A stretch of 64,000 bases of DNA from Gnetum montanum (Eukaryota; Streptophyta; Gnetopsida; Gnetales; Gnetaceae): assembly GCA_015680685.1 (NCBI GenBank), contig MNCI01030961.1:268276-332275 (forward strand), in the 5' to 3' direction. Every line of letters starts with the position of its first letter. Within the stretch, counting starts at the first letter, position 1. Position numbers and translations under genes: made by a program. Below the pieces are notes generated by a model. The model was not told the DNA's origin and did not search any database. It was given only the letters and a program-made list of their open reading frames with translations. Shown here in pieces: positions 1-11,059 of the stretch.

Positions 1-21
1 AATTGGTGAAAAAACACCTAG

Positions 22-39
22 TCCCCAGCAACGGCGCCA
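22..39 (-). other. Primer-binding site (tRNA-Asp type)
   Basis: On the minus strand this reads TGGCGCCGTTGCTGGGGA, one transition away from the complement of the plant tRNA-Asp 3' end (TGGCGCCGTTGCCGGGGA, from general knowledge). It lies one base inside the LTR edge, as expected for the 5' LTR of a minus-strand element whose body lies left of the window. Confidence 0.9.
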
Positions 40-424
40 ATGATGAGTGGCGAGGTACCCCTACACTCCACCATACGAATACGAGCGTACACGCGCGATC
101 CGGTCGAACTCCGCAGACTAAATGCCTTAACGCCACAAGAAACACTTGGGGTTAATCGTTCGTTGTCTTCCCAGGCTTGCTTGTATGTGTCACGGTGTAT
201 GGTTAAGCAAGTCTGAGGTATGTGATTTTTTTGGTATTTTCGGCTTATCTTCTATGCTACCAGGAGAAAGGGTTGAGAAAACTAAACTAACTCTAACTAA
301 GATCTAAGTCTAAATTAACTAGCGTCAGCATCCGTTCCCACTTGCCGGACACACCCTGAACTATGCAACTGCAGCTTACCAAACGCTAATCGTTACTGGG
401 ATCGCCACACGTAACGCAAGTGCT

Positions 425-755
425 CGAAGTGGTCGTACTGAGGCACCTATTTAGCCTACGTGTGATAAGCAGCCGATTCCTTAGCCAGCCGTACACACCC
501 GTGGGTGCTCGTAACTAAGTCGTACTTATCACACGATCTAGCCTAGAAATGAGCAGCCGATTTCTCAACTAGCCGTACACATTAGACCTGGGAGTTGCCA
601 AGCGCAGAATCCTGGAATACGCTACTAGGTTACCAAGCATCCAATGCTCGTAATTGAGTCGTACTCATGCATTGCGTCAAGCAGCCAATTCCTTGACTAG
701 CCGTACACGTCCATAGACGCTCGTAATCAAGTCGTACTTGAACGCACTAGGAAAG
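425..755. repeat. Degenerate tandem repeat inside the LTR
   Basis: Two related blocks alternate about two and a half to three times. One contains AGCAGCCGATT with a following CAGCCGTACAC or TAGCCGTACAC (near 468, 551 and 683). The other contains GCTCGTAA followed by AGTCGTACT (near 507, 646 and 718). They lie in the transcribed part of the LTR, between the TATA box and the primer site. Confidence 0.7.
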
Positions 756-987
756 CAGGAAATAAAGCAATAAATGAAACCACGTGCTGCAAGGTTTATC
801 CAAACAAGTTCGTCTTTATTGCTGTACACAACTTGGGTTCAGGTTACAAGTTGCTCGAATAAAGAGCCATTCACTCTAGGACTCCTACTGCAGGCACATG
901 GGGAAAAATTCTAACTCTGGAGTGATCAATCTGCCAAAGCTTCGCTACACTAGCCAGGATTGGGAAATAAGGGGAGTCCCGCCTCTT

Positions 988-1068
988 ATTTATAGAAATG
1001 GTGGCGGGACGCGATATCGCATACGCGATATCGCAGGAGAAGACGCGATATCGCGTACGCGATATCGC
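988..1068 (-). promoter_or_regulatory. U3 core promoter with a palindrome cluster
   Basis: Four copies of the perfect palindrome GCGATATCGC lie at 1011-1020, 1025-1034, 1045-1054 and 1059-1068. The last two, joined by GTAC, form a perfect 24-bp palindrome. On the minus strand they sit just upstream of the TATA box CTATAAATA (988-996). That this is a promoter is inferred from position and from the same layout in related LTRs. Confidence 0.7.
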
Positions 1069-1094
1069 AGCCTAGTGTAAATCGCGTCTCATCA

Positions 1095-1720
1095 ATATCC
1101 TAGTACTATGCCTTCCTAGACCATGAGATGGTTGTTCTACCAATTAAGCTTCAGGTTGGTTTCAACACATCTCTTAACTATCTACTGTGGCCAGTTGAGT
1201 GCTTATTTGAAATCTAGCTAGTACATCAAAAAATCATCCATGAATACTTCAAAACCATTGCCTATTTGGTTTTGGAAGATAGTTAATACTAGTCTTTGAA
1301 AGGTGGATGGTGCATTACAAAGACCAAAGAGCATATGTTTGTAGGCAAACATTTCCCATGGAGAAGTGAACATTTTTTCTCCTGGTCTTTAGGTGTAATG
1401 CAGATCTAATTATATTCATTATGTCCATCTAAAAAACTATAATACTCAGGTCCTATAATAGTGTTTATAACTTGATCAACAAATATCAAAGAGAAGTGAT
1501 CCTTGAATGTGGCAGAATTAAACATATGGAAGTCAATGTAGACACACCATTTGTCCCCTTTCTTTGGAACAATCACTAAAGGACTGATCCATTCACTATC
1601 TGCAAGAGGATAGATGAATTCTACCTTTAGCAAGTTCTCCAATTCTTTCTTGACTACCTTCTTTAGTTTAGGATTGAGCCTTCATGGAGGTTGACATCAT
1701 GGTTTGATAACACGATTAGT
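1095..1720 (-). pseudogene. Ty3/gypsy reverse transcriptase fragment (copy A)
   Basis: The minus strand encodes typical gypsy RT blocks: FIYPLADSEWISPLVIVPKK and YYSFLDG (1406-1642), then FAYKHMLFGLCNAPSTFQR and FMDDF (near 1233-1345). FLDG and the F-x-DD box hold the catalytic aspartates. Frameshifts and stops separate the blocks, so it is not functional. The fragment is cut at 1095 by the inserted LTR, which removes the RT end, RNase H and integrase. It is the counterpart of 25097-25740. Confidence 0.9.
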
Positions 1721-1959
1721 GTAGATTTGGTGCTAATAAATTCATGGACCAATTCCTATGATCTCATCATAAGACCACATGAATGTTTTAGGGCATCTAT
1801 TGAGTACTTCCATTAGTTTCCTTTTCTATTCTCTTTCTAGGTTAGCATTATTAGATGGTTTTTGCATATAGCAATTTTGCACACATCATATTTCTACACA
1901 TCTATTACATGTCTCGGTATCCTCTTGTTTGATAGCCTAGATTCTTTACACACAATTGC

Positions 1960-2290
1960 ACCTATTATTGTTGTATGCAATACATGGAACTCTTCATCTT
2001 TGTATCATCCTAGCTTCATCTTCGTTAGAAATTTCCAAAGAAAAATCATGAATTCCTAGCTTAGCATAGATTGTGCTAGCCTAAGCTATTCCCATGATAA
2101 TTGGAAATTCTCCCTTGTTTTTCCCCATGTGAATAACTAGAAAATCAGCAAGGTAAGACCAACCACTCATAGTAGTTATCACTTCATCCACCTATCCAAG
2201 TGGAACTATGACGGATTGGTCCACAAGCTCTAAGTGAATGTTACTTTTCTTTAGTGGTGGTAGGTTCTAGGCCTAATACATATCTTGAGA
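1960..2290 (-). pseudogene. Retropepsin-like protease relic (copy A)
   Basis: The minus-strand sequence is the close counterpart of 26138-26440, where a readable stretch (VDQSIVVPLGKVDEV, SYPADFLVI, PIIMGRYW) matches the C-terminal half of gypsy retropepsins (usual pattern: LADRS...PVDF...ILGRPFL). Here the frame is broken by several stops. The catalytic D-S/T-G motif was not identified. It lies between RT and gag, as expected for a gag-PR-RT order. Confidence 0.7.
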
Positions 2291-2299
2291 TATCAAGTT

Positions 2300-4960
2300 C
2301 ACTCCTGACCTAAAATGTAGTAGAGATTTGCATGATTTTTGTCTTTCTATTTGGAGATAAACTAAGTGACATCCTTGATCAATTCTCTTTTATGGAAGAG
2401 CCCTTACTGTAATCCAATGAGTTATCATCTGAGTAAGCATGAAAGTTGTGATATTTGAACTTAAGAAAGTTAGAAGATTGCTATGTTCAGAAGCATTCCA
2501 TGTAGATGGGGTGAAAGTAGGAATGTTCCCCATCCATTGAATTTTTTCTAGACTTGTTCTGAAGAATGATTGTTTCCTAGGTTGAGATTCATAGGTAACC
2601 ATCTCCTCATGCATATTAGTTGACGTTGTAGCATTCTTCTAATATGGAAATTTCAGCTATGTAATAAGAGGTGGCACTGGTAGTAGAGGATTTAGGTGTT
2701 GATGAGAATGACTAGCTATTTTTGGATGCATATATGAGTTTTAGTCTATCCTTGGTGGCATCAATCTATGATATTCTGGTAGATAGCTATATTACCAAGT
2801 GATACTAGACGTTGGACAAAATATCCATATGGATCTAGCTATCTACATGGGAATTTTTGGTGCGGTGGTGGCATAGCCAACGATTAAGGTTGTTTCCACT
2901 ATTGATAATAGTGCTCCTGCTACTATGGTAGAGCTCCACTAGGATAATAAATTAGCTAGAGGTTATATTTGTAGTTACCTTCAGAATACGTTAATTTTTT
3001 AGGCATCTATTTTAAAAAAAAAATTGGGATTGAGTATGTATGACCCTATCTCTTGTAGATGTTCCATGGCTAGACGACATCCTTTGGAATGTTCATACTG
3101 ACACACAATGCAACCTTCCTCATCTGTAAAGCTAGTGTCTAAGCACTTAGCCACTGAAGCTACTTTGCCTTTTCCAAAGGCTTGCTTTATTCTTTCCTTC
3201 ATAATCTTTAATGCAGTTGCAAATTTTTCATCAACAAAATCCCACATTTTGTCTACTTTGATTACGATGTCATTTACATATCTCTAGATCAATAGAGTCC
3301 TTTTTTAGATGGCCTGATCCAAGGTTTCCTCCTCTTGTGTATTTCATACTCATGCATCTCTCTTTCAAAATGATGGATCTTTGTTATACTCATTAGGTAA
3401 TTCCCTCTTTCTTAGCTCATCTTCTTCCTTTGCCACTTGGTGAATGAATCTTTGGATGCAATTGGAAATCATTTTTGATACTATAGCTTGGGTGTAAATC
3501 CCAAGAGTCTCTATGGTTTTACTTTGTAGCCCATCTACAATGTAACTAAGCTATTCCCTTGGTGAAAATCAATGGCTTGGGCATCTATGCAATAGTGAAT
3601 AATATCTACCCATTATTGCATCAAGGATCTCATGAGTCCCCTACTTTCATCCTTGGATTTATTCTTTTAATTTGGACACTCATGAATAAGTTTGATATTT
3701 ACTGTTGAAGAGTTCAAGCATGGTACTCCAATGTCTAATTGATTCAGCTTCCAATGTTCTAAGAAATAATTTTAACTTTTTCCAATCACTTTTAATATTT
3801 TTTAGGGTATAGGCATCATAGAATCTTGAAGGTGATGTTGTGGATCAACATTTTATCCTCCTTCAAATCTTAGCATGTTGTTCATGTTGAATTGTTTAAT
3901 TTGGCTATCCCTCATGTGTTTGGTTGGGATGTGAATAGCTTCCTAGATGTTAATCAAGTTGTGAGTTGCCATCAAGGGTTCATCTTCTTGACTAGGTTCA
4001 TGCACTCTCTTGTAATAGCACCCCCTTCTATGCTCATACCTTTCATGATTTCTATGATTCCTATGTCTACATTGCTCATAATTGTCATCTTTCGAATGAG
4101 AATGTTCCAAATAATAATCATGATGTTCATGAGTTCTCCTCTCTTCCTAATCATAGTCCTTGTACTTTTGCCTTCTTTTGTCAGAGTCTTCTGATGATCA
4201 TGAAGATGCAGATGAGGTAGTAGGAGAATAATGCCAACTTGTCCTCCTATGATGACTTTTATGTTCTTCTTTGTGAGACCTAGCATGCAATGAACTTGTA
4301 AATCCATCATGGGTGCTGCTTGTGCCTTGAGTCTTTTGCCTCTTGATTGAGCTGCTCTACTAGTTCAGAGTATGATTTATTCCTAATAGGTTCATCTCAT
4401 GAAATGATAGACATTTATGACTAGAACTCATGATTGTGGTAGAGCTATTCAGCAATAAATTCATCTCCATCAAGCTCCTTCAAGAAAATAGTAGAACTAA
4501 CTATCTTTTCTTTCTCTTGCTCATTTCTTGCCTCCATGGCATGGTCCTTCCTTAACTGCTCATCAGTAGGTTCATATGGTTGGGTCATTAATTTGATTTC
4601 ATGATACCCTTCAATTGCTTCACTTAGTTTCATTCCCTTGAGAGAAATTTCGAGCATAAGGGGTGTTGAATGTTTTGGTTGTTGAACAATGTTTTCTTGA
4701 AGATCCCTCCACCTTAACTAGCTATCATAATGAAAGATGAATGTGAAATCAAGATAGTAACAATTACAATGAGCATATGAGATCCTTGTTTGCAACAACC
4801 TACTCTAGTCATTTTCTTCTTTGATTCAATCACTAGTTCTTTGTGGTTCCTTGGCAAGTGATGTGGTATTCCTCTTTGAATCCTTGTTATATATTTTTAG
4901 AAAATTTTTTAAATGTGCATTTCATAGAATTATAAGATTTGACTTTGTGTTCCAAGTACA
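2300..4960 (-). pseudogene. Ty3/gypsy gag relic (copy A)
   Basis: A decayed gag. In transcription order it has an acidic and charged N-terminal region (4445-4657, ELDGDEF and EARNEQEKEK), then an Arg/His/Ser-rich stretch (about 3970-4300) carrying short RHRNHRNHERY-like repeats, then the family signature DEPL.ATHNLI (near 3960), then a gag core with an RFEGG-like start (near 3870). The last part, toward 2650, is rich in Tyr, Pro and His. Many stops interrupt it. Apparent open frames at 3892-4310 are out-of-frame readings of the Arg/His-rich region. Its counterpart is 26480-28990. Confidence 0.8.
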
Positions 4961-5000
4961 ATGAACTTATGAGATCAATTACTTAGCATACATTGACTTG

Positions 5001-5018
5001 TCCCTCGCAATGGTGCCA
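5001..5018 (-). other. Degraded tRNA-Asp primer-binding site
   Basis: The minus strand reads TGGCACCATTGCGAGGGA, which differs from the tRNA-Asp complement by three transitions and one transversion. It adjoins the LTR remnant at 5020. The copy B counterpart (29117-29134) shares the C-to-G transversion, as expected for copies of one parent element. Confidence 0.85.
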
Positions 5019-5019
5019 A

Positions 5020-5154
5020 TGATGAATGGTGGAGTAATCCAAAACCCAGCCATACAAGATTAGAGTGTTCACATGTAGCCTGATCATAATCCATGGATGA
5101 GGCAATATGATTATGCTAGTAATTGGGTAAAGTTTAGAATCTTTGTCTTGGCAT
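5020..5154 (-). mobile_element. Truncated LTR (U5 end only)
   Basis: The first 135 bp match the full LTR at 18248-19132 (TGATGAATGGTGGAGTAATCC start). The match stops near GTCTTGGCAT, and unrelated DNA follows. The same truncation is found at 29270 in copy B, so the loss of U3 and R happened before the segmental duplication. Confidence 0.85.
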
Positions 5155-8100
5155 AATGTATTTTCCACTAGCGATTTAAGTTTAAGACAATGTTAATAGT
5201 TTACCCAAACATACAACTCATGATTTCATAGATGCACGATGAATATGAGGATGATGAGGAATTGATGATGAGTCATCATACCATTATTGTAGTGGTCAAA
5301 CTAGAGAACAACACAACCACAATAATGAATGAATGAATGAATGGAAGGCACAACAATACCTTACACCAACACAACAAAACTATTATCTCATCCATGTGAG
5401 CCATTGTGTCAAGATCAGCAATCCCTCACTGTTTGCCTTCAAAATGTATCATAATGTAACAAGTAACTTAAACAACGAAATAACAACTAATCCAAGTAAC
5501 CACTTAAACAATGCAACAAATATCTTATCAATCATGATAGAAGGCTACAACCTTGCCATGAACTAGATATATGAAGAAATCCACTTAATATATAAAGCCA
5601 ACTTTGGCTTTATTCTCTAGTGTTCTTTTCCTTTTTTGTTTTCTTACAATTTGATTGTCTATTTTTTTAAAGTAGTTTGGATTGATCTTTAATGGTTCAA
5701 CCAAATCAACATGTCCAACTACAATGATGATTGCATGATGAATATTTTTTCCCTTCTCATGCTTAAATCCTTGCCTAATATATAGGTATAGAGATAACAT
5801 TTTAGTTTTTATCCCTTCAAAGTTTTTAAGTAAACACAACTTATAGTCACTGTCCACCAATATTTTTTTCACCTCTGCCTAATCATGATGCAAGTTGTTG
5901 GAACTCCAGATTATGAATCTATTGTTGGTGAGGAGCACTAAGTTATAAACAAAGTTTATTTTGTTCGTAGCTTTATAGCACCCATGATTTTATTTAATTA
6001 TATGTTTTCTTAGCAAGCTGAATTCAATTCCAACATCGATGTTTGTTGACCAATTTGGATATTTTATTTTTACACAGTTTTGGGAAAGAATACCTAAATA
6101 TATTTAAGTCAAAATGGCACTTTCAAATGTGAAAAGTGCAAACAAGTCATGCTAGTCACCAAATCTTCAAATCAAATCAAACAAATTTCAAATATTTACT
6201 TTCAATAATATTTATTTTATTATATAAATTCTTTCTTATATTTAGAAAATTTTATTTTATAACTATCTATCACAAAGTAAAGGTGGACAAAGATTTGAGG
6301 TTAGTGTACCCTTTCCGTATTGAAAATCAAACCCTATCTATTCAATATTAGATTAACATTTAATATTTGAGTAATATTTTAAAGATGCCAAAAGTAATGT
6401 TAATTTAGCTATTAATAATTGAAAATAATTCATTAGGATATTGCTAATATAATGATCATGTTCATTAGAATAATTCTTTAATTCTTTTATAATAATTTTT
6501 GCACACATTTAGATATTTAGGATTTATTTCTATCTATGTATTTCACATAGGTCAATTTATCTAATTTATCTAATAGATCCTTTGGTCTATTCATACTTAA
6601 TAAAAGTTAACAACAAAATAGAAAACAATAAATTGTTAGCCTAGCACTAAGACTTTGAATTTGATTGAATTTTGGTAGGCAATATTGAGTTATGAATCTT
6701 TGATTAAACTTGATGTAAATACTACTAAAAAAATGTTTCTAATTCAACACCTCCTCTTATTAAAATCAATTTTATCTCAAAAAACATGTTTGATCATGTC
6801 TACTAATGATTTGCAAATGATTTCAAATGGTTGGTTCTCTCATGGAATTCTTGCTCGAATATCCCATCATTCATAATAGTGGCAAGAAGCATCTACTTTT
6901 CTGGATTTTCTCCTACTTTGATCATTATTGTAACAATAATGGTAGCTTAGAAGTAGAAATCCTAGTCCCTCGCAACCATAGAAGAGGGATTAAGAGATGT
7001 AGTTGTTGAAATGTCCTCTTATTGTAGCAAAAATATTTTCCTTATTTAGATAAGCAAAACATCATTTTCAGAATCACTATCTATTGAGTATTTATTTTTG
7101 CATCTTTGAGAGCTGTTGCAAGTTGCAGAAGCTCCATTTGGTTTGATTGTGACAAGATATTGTGTAGTGAGTAATCATCCATTTATTGCAATTATCACAA
7201 AAACTGGACCAAAAACTCCATATACTCAAACATGATTCAGACCTTGGGACTAAAAACTCATTTTTCGGATTTGCATCCACAAAGTCACCATTGGGAAGAC
7301 TTGTCATATAAAAAAGGATAATTACTTAGAATTTCCATCTTCATCCTATAAAGGAGATTTTAAGTGGGTTGGTAGATGAGCAAAAGATTAACCTTTTTAA
7401 GGTAGCTACACTCATGCTACTTGAGAAAGAAGCACCTAACTTCCTATTCCAATGATGGTCCTATTCACAAGGTTGGTCATATGGTGCATTCAAAATGTTA
7501 CACCTTTTAACCTATAAAATTGTTTATTTTTCCTTGCTCATCATTGTTGGGACAGTAGTCTAACTTTCAAGTGTTTGCTAACAATATCACTAATTTGAAA
7601 GAGATATTATAGTTGTAGGCATGTGTGGAAATCAAGGAAGAATTATATCATTCTATGTCTACGAACCTTCCAAGTTGTAGAACCACATAAAGACCACTTA
7701 TTTTACCAAAGTTTCCTTTAAATTAATTAATACCATCAAAATTTTACTTAAAATTATCTTTACCTTCTCTCAAATGTAGCGTTATGTTGCATTAAGATAG
7801 ATATATTCTAATTACTTTAAAGTGTTTCTCATCTATTTGGAGAAGTAACCATTCCATGAAGGTTTTAAAAGTTGTGTTCTCATCTATTTGGAGGTGCATC
7901 TTGATGTGGAGGGTGACTCGGTGGAGTGGGCAAGGAAGGAGGCAAATTTTAAGGAGTTTCAACAAGTGGGGGCCTTTGTTGCCATAAGACATAATAGGAT
8001 CAATTTGGCTAGAGTGCGTAGCCAAGAATGGTTGCTCTACATTGCCAGTGGATCTTTATGATGCGTTTCTAGGTGGGGATCCTTTTGTTGGGCTGCATCC

Positions 8101-8918
8101 TTGATGTTAAAAAAATATTTTGTTCCCTGGTTTTGTATGAATTCATAGAGCCTATAAAAAATGTACTTTAAAATAATCTACTATTTGACCACTTCATTTT
8201 TAAAATGTTGAAACAAGATTTTGAAAGTAAGTAAATATAGAAAGCAATGTAGTATTAGTAATATAATTCCTTCAACATATTATGATATAAATCAACCAAC
8301 TCCAAACTCAAGATTAATAATAAAAGATAATTTATCAATGTCTTGAGCACTTTCTAAATTGGCATGTAAACTTAAATAACAAAAAGTGAAAAATATTATA
8401 TACTTGTAAAATTATTGCATTCCCTATCCATAATTAATGTTTAAGTTTATAACTTTAAGTTTAAGGTTCTATGTACTTGTATGGAACAACTAATAATGGT
8501 CTTACCTTTTATCTTTCTTACCTAAAATTACAAAAATCCTAATATTTAAATAATATAATAGGTCTTACCATTTCGTATCATATGATATGGAAAAGTTGTC
8601 GATAGATAGGAAATAAAGCTCCATCTTTTTAGAGCAAGGCTAAGATAATAATTATGATGGTTATGGGTGGAACATGTCAAAGGAAATAGGAAACCATTTA
8701 CTCTACTTTGTTCTAGAGGGTAAACAAAATTATATATATAGTAAAAGTAAATTAAGCACAATATCATTAGTTATAAAAAATATTGTAACTTATGTTAAAT
8801 GGAGCCTACCTATTGCTTTTCATTATTTATCAGCTTTCATGAAATTGAGATTAAACTTTATATTACTAATCATTAATTTTAAATAAATAATATAAAATAT
8901 ACGAATTAACATCCAAGT
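5155..8918. other. Unrecognised duplicated DNA, no gene seen
   Basis: AT-rich sequence with only short open frames on both strands, none with a recognisable domain. It is closely repeated at 29271-32974, so any feature would be present twice. The longest frames (95 aa at 5585-5872 and 70-80 aa elsewhere) lack support. It could be an old, unrecognisable mobile element. It ends at CAAGT (8914-8918), the empty target site of the element inserted in copy B. Confidence 0.6.
5324..5343. repeat. (AATG)n microsatellite
   Basis: About five AATG units in a row. The same tract is at 29441-29459 in copy B. Confidence 0.9.
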
Positions 8919-9073
8919 GATGACCTTTGGATTTTTATCACGCTGCTTTACATGCTAGAGTCACCTGATTTGAAATTCCATGACAAATAGATACCAATAT
9001 TATCCTCACATTGCAACCCAACGTTGAGTCAATATCATTTTGCTAAAATGATGGAATAGCAACTCCTGTTCCA

Positions 9074-9439
9074 TTACATGTCAAAGAAGTAACTCCTTTT
9101 GATATTGGAGCTTGAGGAGATGCTCTCTGCTTTGGACATTTTTAACCCTCTCCATGAACAGTGGCATATCCAGGGAGGAAAGATAATATCCTGATCTCCA
9201 AACTTCCAAACTTCATCTTGGAGAACATCATAGCAAGAAGGTGACTCACTGGCTGCTATACCCTTCAACTCTCTAAAGGCTTTCTGTGGTAACTTTACTT
9301 TCCTTTCTTCTGGTAGCTCTAACTCTAACACTGTGTTAGTGTCATTTTCTTTCAAAGATCCTAAGCCAGGGTGTAGTTCTTTGAAGAGGTTAGGCTTTTG
9401 CTCATCCACAGATCCTCTAAGAACCCTGCTCCATGACAT
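9074..9439 (-). CDS. Hypothetical protein, second segment (121 codons)
   Basis: An open frame of unknown function. It is acidic-to-mixed, with RGSVDEQKPNLFKEL near the start, PEERKVKLPQKAFRELKG in the middle and SPSCYDVLQDEVWKFGDQD further on. Copy B (43479-43739) keeps the same frame over most of this length and extends it upstream (MEHEFLLSLSLGTLI), where copy A has a TAA instead of a GAA codon. So the upstream part was probably coding in the ancestor. It follows the segment at 9503-10060 on the same strand and may be a later exon or the frameshifted continuation of one gene. No family was recognised. Confidence 0.45.
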   Translation of the reverse strand: MSWSRVLRGSVDEQKPNLFKELHPGLGSLKENDTNTVLELELPEERKVKLPQKAFRELKGIAASESPSCYDVLQDEVWKFGDQDIIFPPWICHCSWRGLKMSKAESISSSSNIKRSYFFDM

Positions 9440-9502
9440 GATTAGGGTCCCAAGTGATAATGAAAGTAGGAATTAATGTTTGACTACATGAGAAAGATGT
9501 AG

Positions 9503-10060
9503 CTACTTTTGATATTCAAGCTTGAGGAGATGATGATGTAGCTCCTTTTGATATTCATGTTCGACATGGGTACTAGTGCTTTGAACAATTTCATCCATCA
9601 CAGGCACAATGCTGCTAAAGAATCTTGGCACATCTCCAGTTACTGAGTTCTTTTTGGGATTACAGATACTGAAGATCCATTTGATTTTCCCCACAACTTT
9701 CTTGGCCATGTTTGAAACCTGTGAACTCAATGTCTCCGTGATGCTTGAAAAAATCTTCTTTACTTTTAACATAGCCCTACCTGCACTGCCCAGAAATCCT
9801 GAGCAGCATTCAGGATTTTCTGCAATGGAAGTTATGGTTCCTTGGACATTAAATATAAATCTTTCTTCTCTGTCATCTATGATTTCTGTCAACAAACTTA
9901 GTACATTGATCTCATTGATCTCTAGAGAAAGTAGCTGCAAAACAAGAAGTTCTTTCTGATAAACCAGTTTTTCTTCACATTCCTTCATCTCCGTGATATA
10001 ACATTTCATGACATTCTGAAAATCTTCAACTGCTTCCGTTAAAATACAATACCGTAGCAT
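9503..10060 (-). CDS. Hypothetical protein, first segment (185 codons)
   Basis: The longest gap-free open frame in the window. It is Leu/Glu/Lys-rich, with a probably helical N-terminal half (VEDFQNVMKCYITEMKECEE, LLSLEINEINVLSLLTEI). It also has a serine-rich stretch with basic residues (FSSITETLSSQVSNMAKKVV) and ends HHHLLKLEYQK. No domain, signal peptide or clear membrane segment is recognised. Homologous but broken sequence is at 43800-44400, and a third partial copy at 13071-13290. Upstream reading is closed by a TAA near 10098, also present in copy B, so either ATG 10060 is the start or an intron lies there. Retention of this frame through duplication suggests a real host gene or a recent pseudogene. 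Function unknown. Confidence 0.45.
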   Translation of the reverse strand: MLRYCILTEAVEDFQNVMKCYITEMKECEEKLVYQKELLVLQLLSLEINEINVLSLLTEIIDDREERFIFNVQGTITSIAENPECCSGFLGSAGRAMLKVKKIFSSITETLSSQVSNMAKKVVGKIKWIFSICNPKKNSVTGDVPRFFSSIVPVMDEIVQSTSTHVEHEYQKELHHHLLKLEYQK

Positions 10061-11059
10061 CTCTGCAAATCTACCTGCTTTTTCATAAACTTTTTAATTT
10101 TCATTTTTAAGATTCTGCCGTTGGAAATTGCATCTGAACCCTCTCATCATTTTCCTTTTCTGATATTCCATAATAGCTTTCCAAAACCTAAGAAAAAGCT
10201 ATTGCAACTGGATACAAAAGAATGCAGCGAACCTGGACTACTGCCGAATCACCGCACAAGCCCATCCACAGTGTGATTTGAATTCGTGTTTGCTCAGGTT
10301 TTTTTTGTTTATATACATGTCTTTTAACGTCCTATTCAAGAAAGATTCCGACATTCTTGTTTCCAAAGCACATCATTTTTCATTAATTAAAATTTTTTAA
10401 TCAAAATTAAAAATGACGCCCATGAAATTTTTAAAGTGTTATAATAGTGGCCAAGTTTGCCCCTCAATACAAACGGAATGATGGTAGTCAATTCAAGGTT
10501 TTGAACAAGCCCAAAATAAATCACGTTCAATTCTTTTGATTTTATTTTCACCTTCTTGTTAGTCCACCTCATGGATGCTCATGCACAAGATCATCAAAAA
10601 TTAATTGCATGCAGCGGTAGTGAGATCCTTAAAATGTCACTGTAAAAACATATCAATGGAGATGGTAGATGGTTTAATTTACACAGATGTTCCAAGCTTG
10701 AACTAAATAATGTATATAGGAAAAGTAAAATTAAATTAAAAATTATATTAATTATAATATAATAAAGTAACGTAATGATATTTTTTATTAAAATAATGAA
10801 TTTTAATACTATGTAATATAGCTATTATAAAAATGGGAAATTATATCATTTTTTGCTTCATCAATAGTATAATAATCTCTTTTTATCTTCAATTAATAAG
10901 CTTTTAATAAGTATACTTTAGAGAAGTTAATTATGAAAGTTTTGGGAAGGAGAACTCGAAAAATGTTTGAACAGGGCATTAGAAATAGAAGAAATGAAAC
11001 CCAAAATAAGTGAGACATAGGCACACTTCAAAATTTATAAAAGTTTATAACTCAGTGTT
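10061..11059. other. 5' flank of the hypothetical gene, no further gene seen
   Basis: Contains the homology to the 13.0-14.6 kb repeats (10180-10290) and AT-rich DNA. The sequence GTAAT (10772-10776) is the empty target site matching the insertion point of the element at 45072-51861 in copy B. Confidence 0.6.

Larger units (their letters stand above)
41..1094 (-). mobile_element. 5' LTR of a Ty3/gypsy element running off the left edge
   Basis: The LTR starts TGATGAG and ends CTCATCA, a 7-bp terminal inverted repeat. The primer site at 22-39 shows it is the 5' LTR of a minus-strand element. U3 is at the right, with a TATA box (988-996) below a cluster of GATATC palindromes. CpG sites are well kept compared with the rest of the window, so this is probably the youngest family here. 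It matches the solo LTR at 39209-40237 in opposite orientation. It inserted into the RT gene of an older gypsy remnant, because the sequence from 1095 continues the homology seen from 25097. The TSD cannot be checked since the other end is outside the window. Confidence 0.93.

Noticed and set aside
1011-1068. CRISPR-like spaced repeats
   Set aside because: The repeats are 10-bp palindromes with irregular, very short spacers inside an LTR promoter. No cas genes, and the genome is eukaryotic.
898-1080. 60-codon frame rich in RYR repeats
   Set aside because: It is the antisense reading of the GATATC palindromes in the LTR U3.
3892-4310. Overlapping 100-112 codon frames rich in Ile/Met (also 28085-28420)
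   Set aside because: They are out-of-frame or antisense readings of the Arg/His-rich gag segment. The hydrophobic look comes from reading CAT/CAC repeats in the wrong frame.
5155-8918. A possible copia element in the duplicated unrecognised region
   Set aside because: No protease, integrase or RT motif and no LTR pair could be found in either copy.
9609-9959. 116-codon plus-strand frame
   Set aside because: It is the antisense shadow of the longer minus-strand hypothetical gene and is not kept in copy B.
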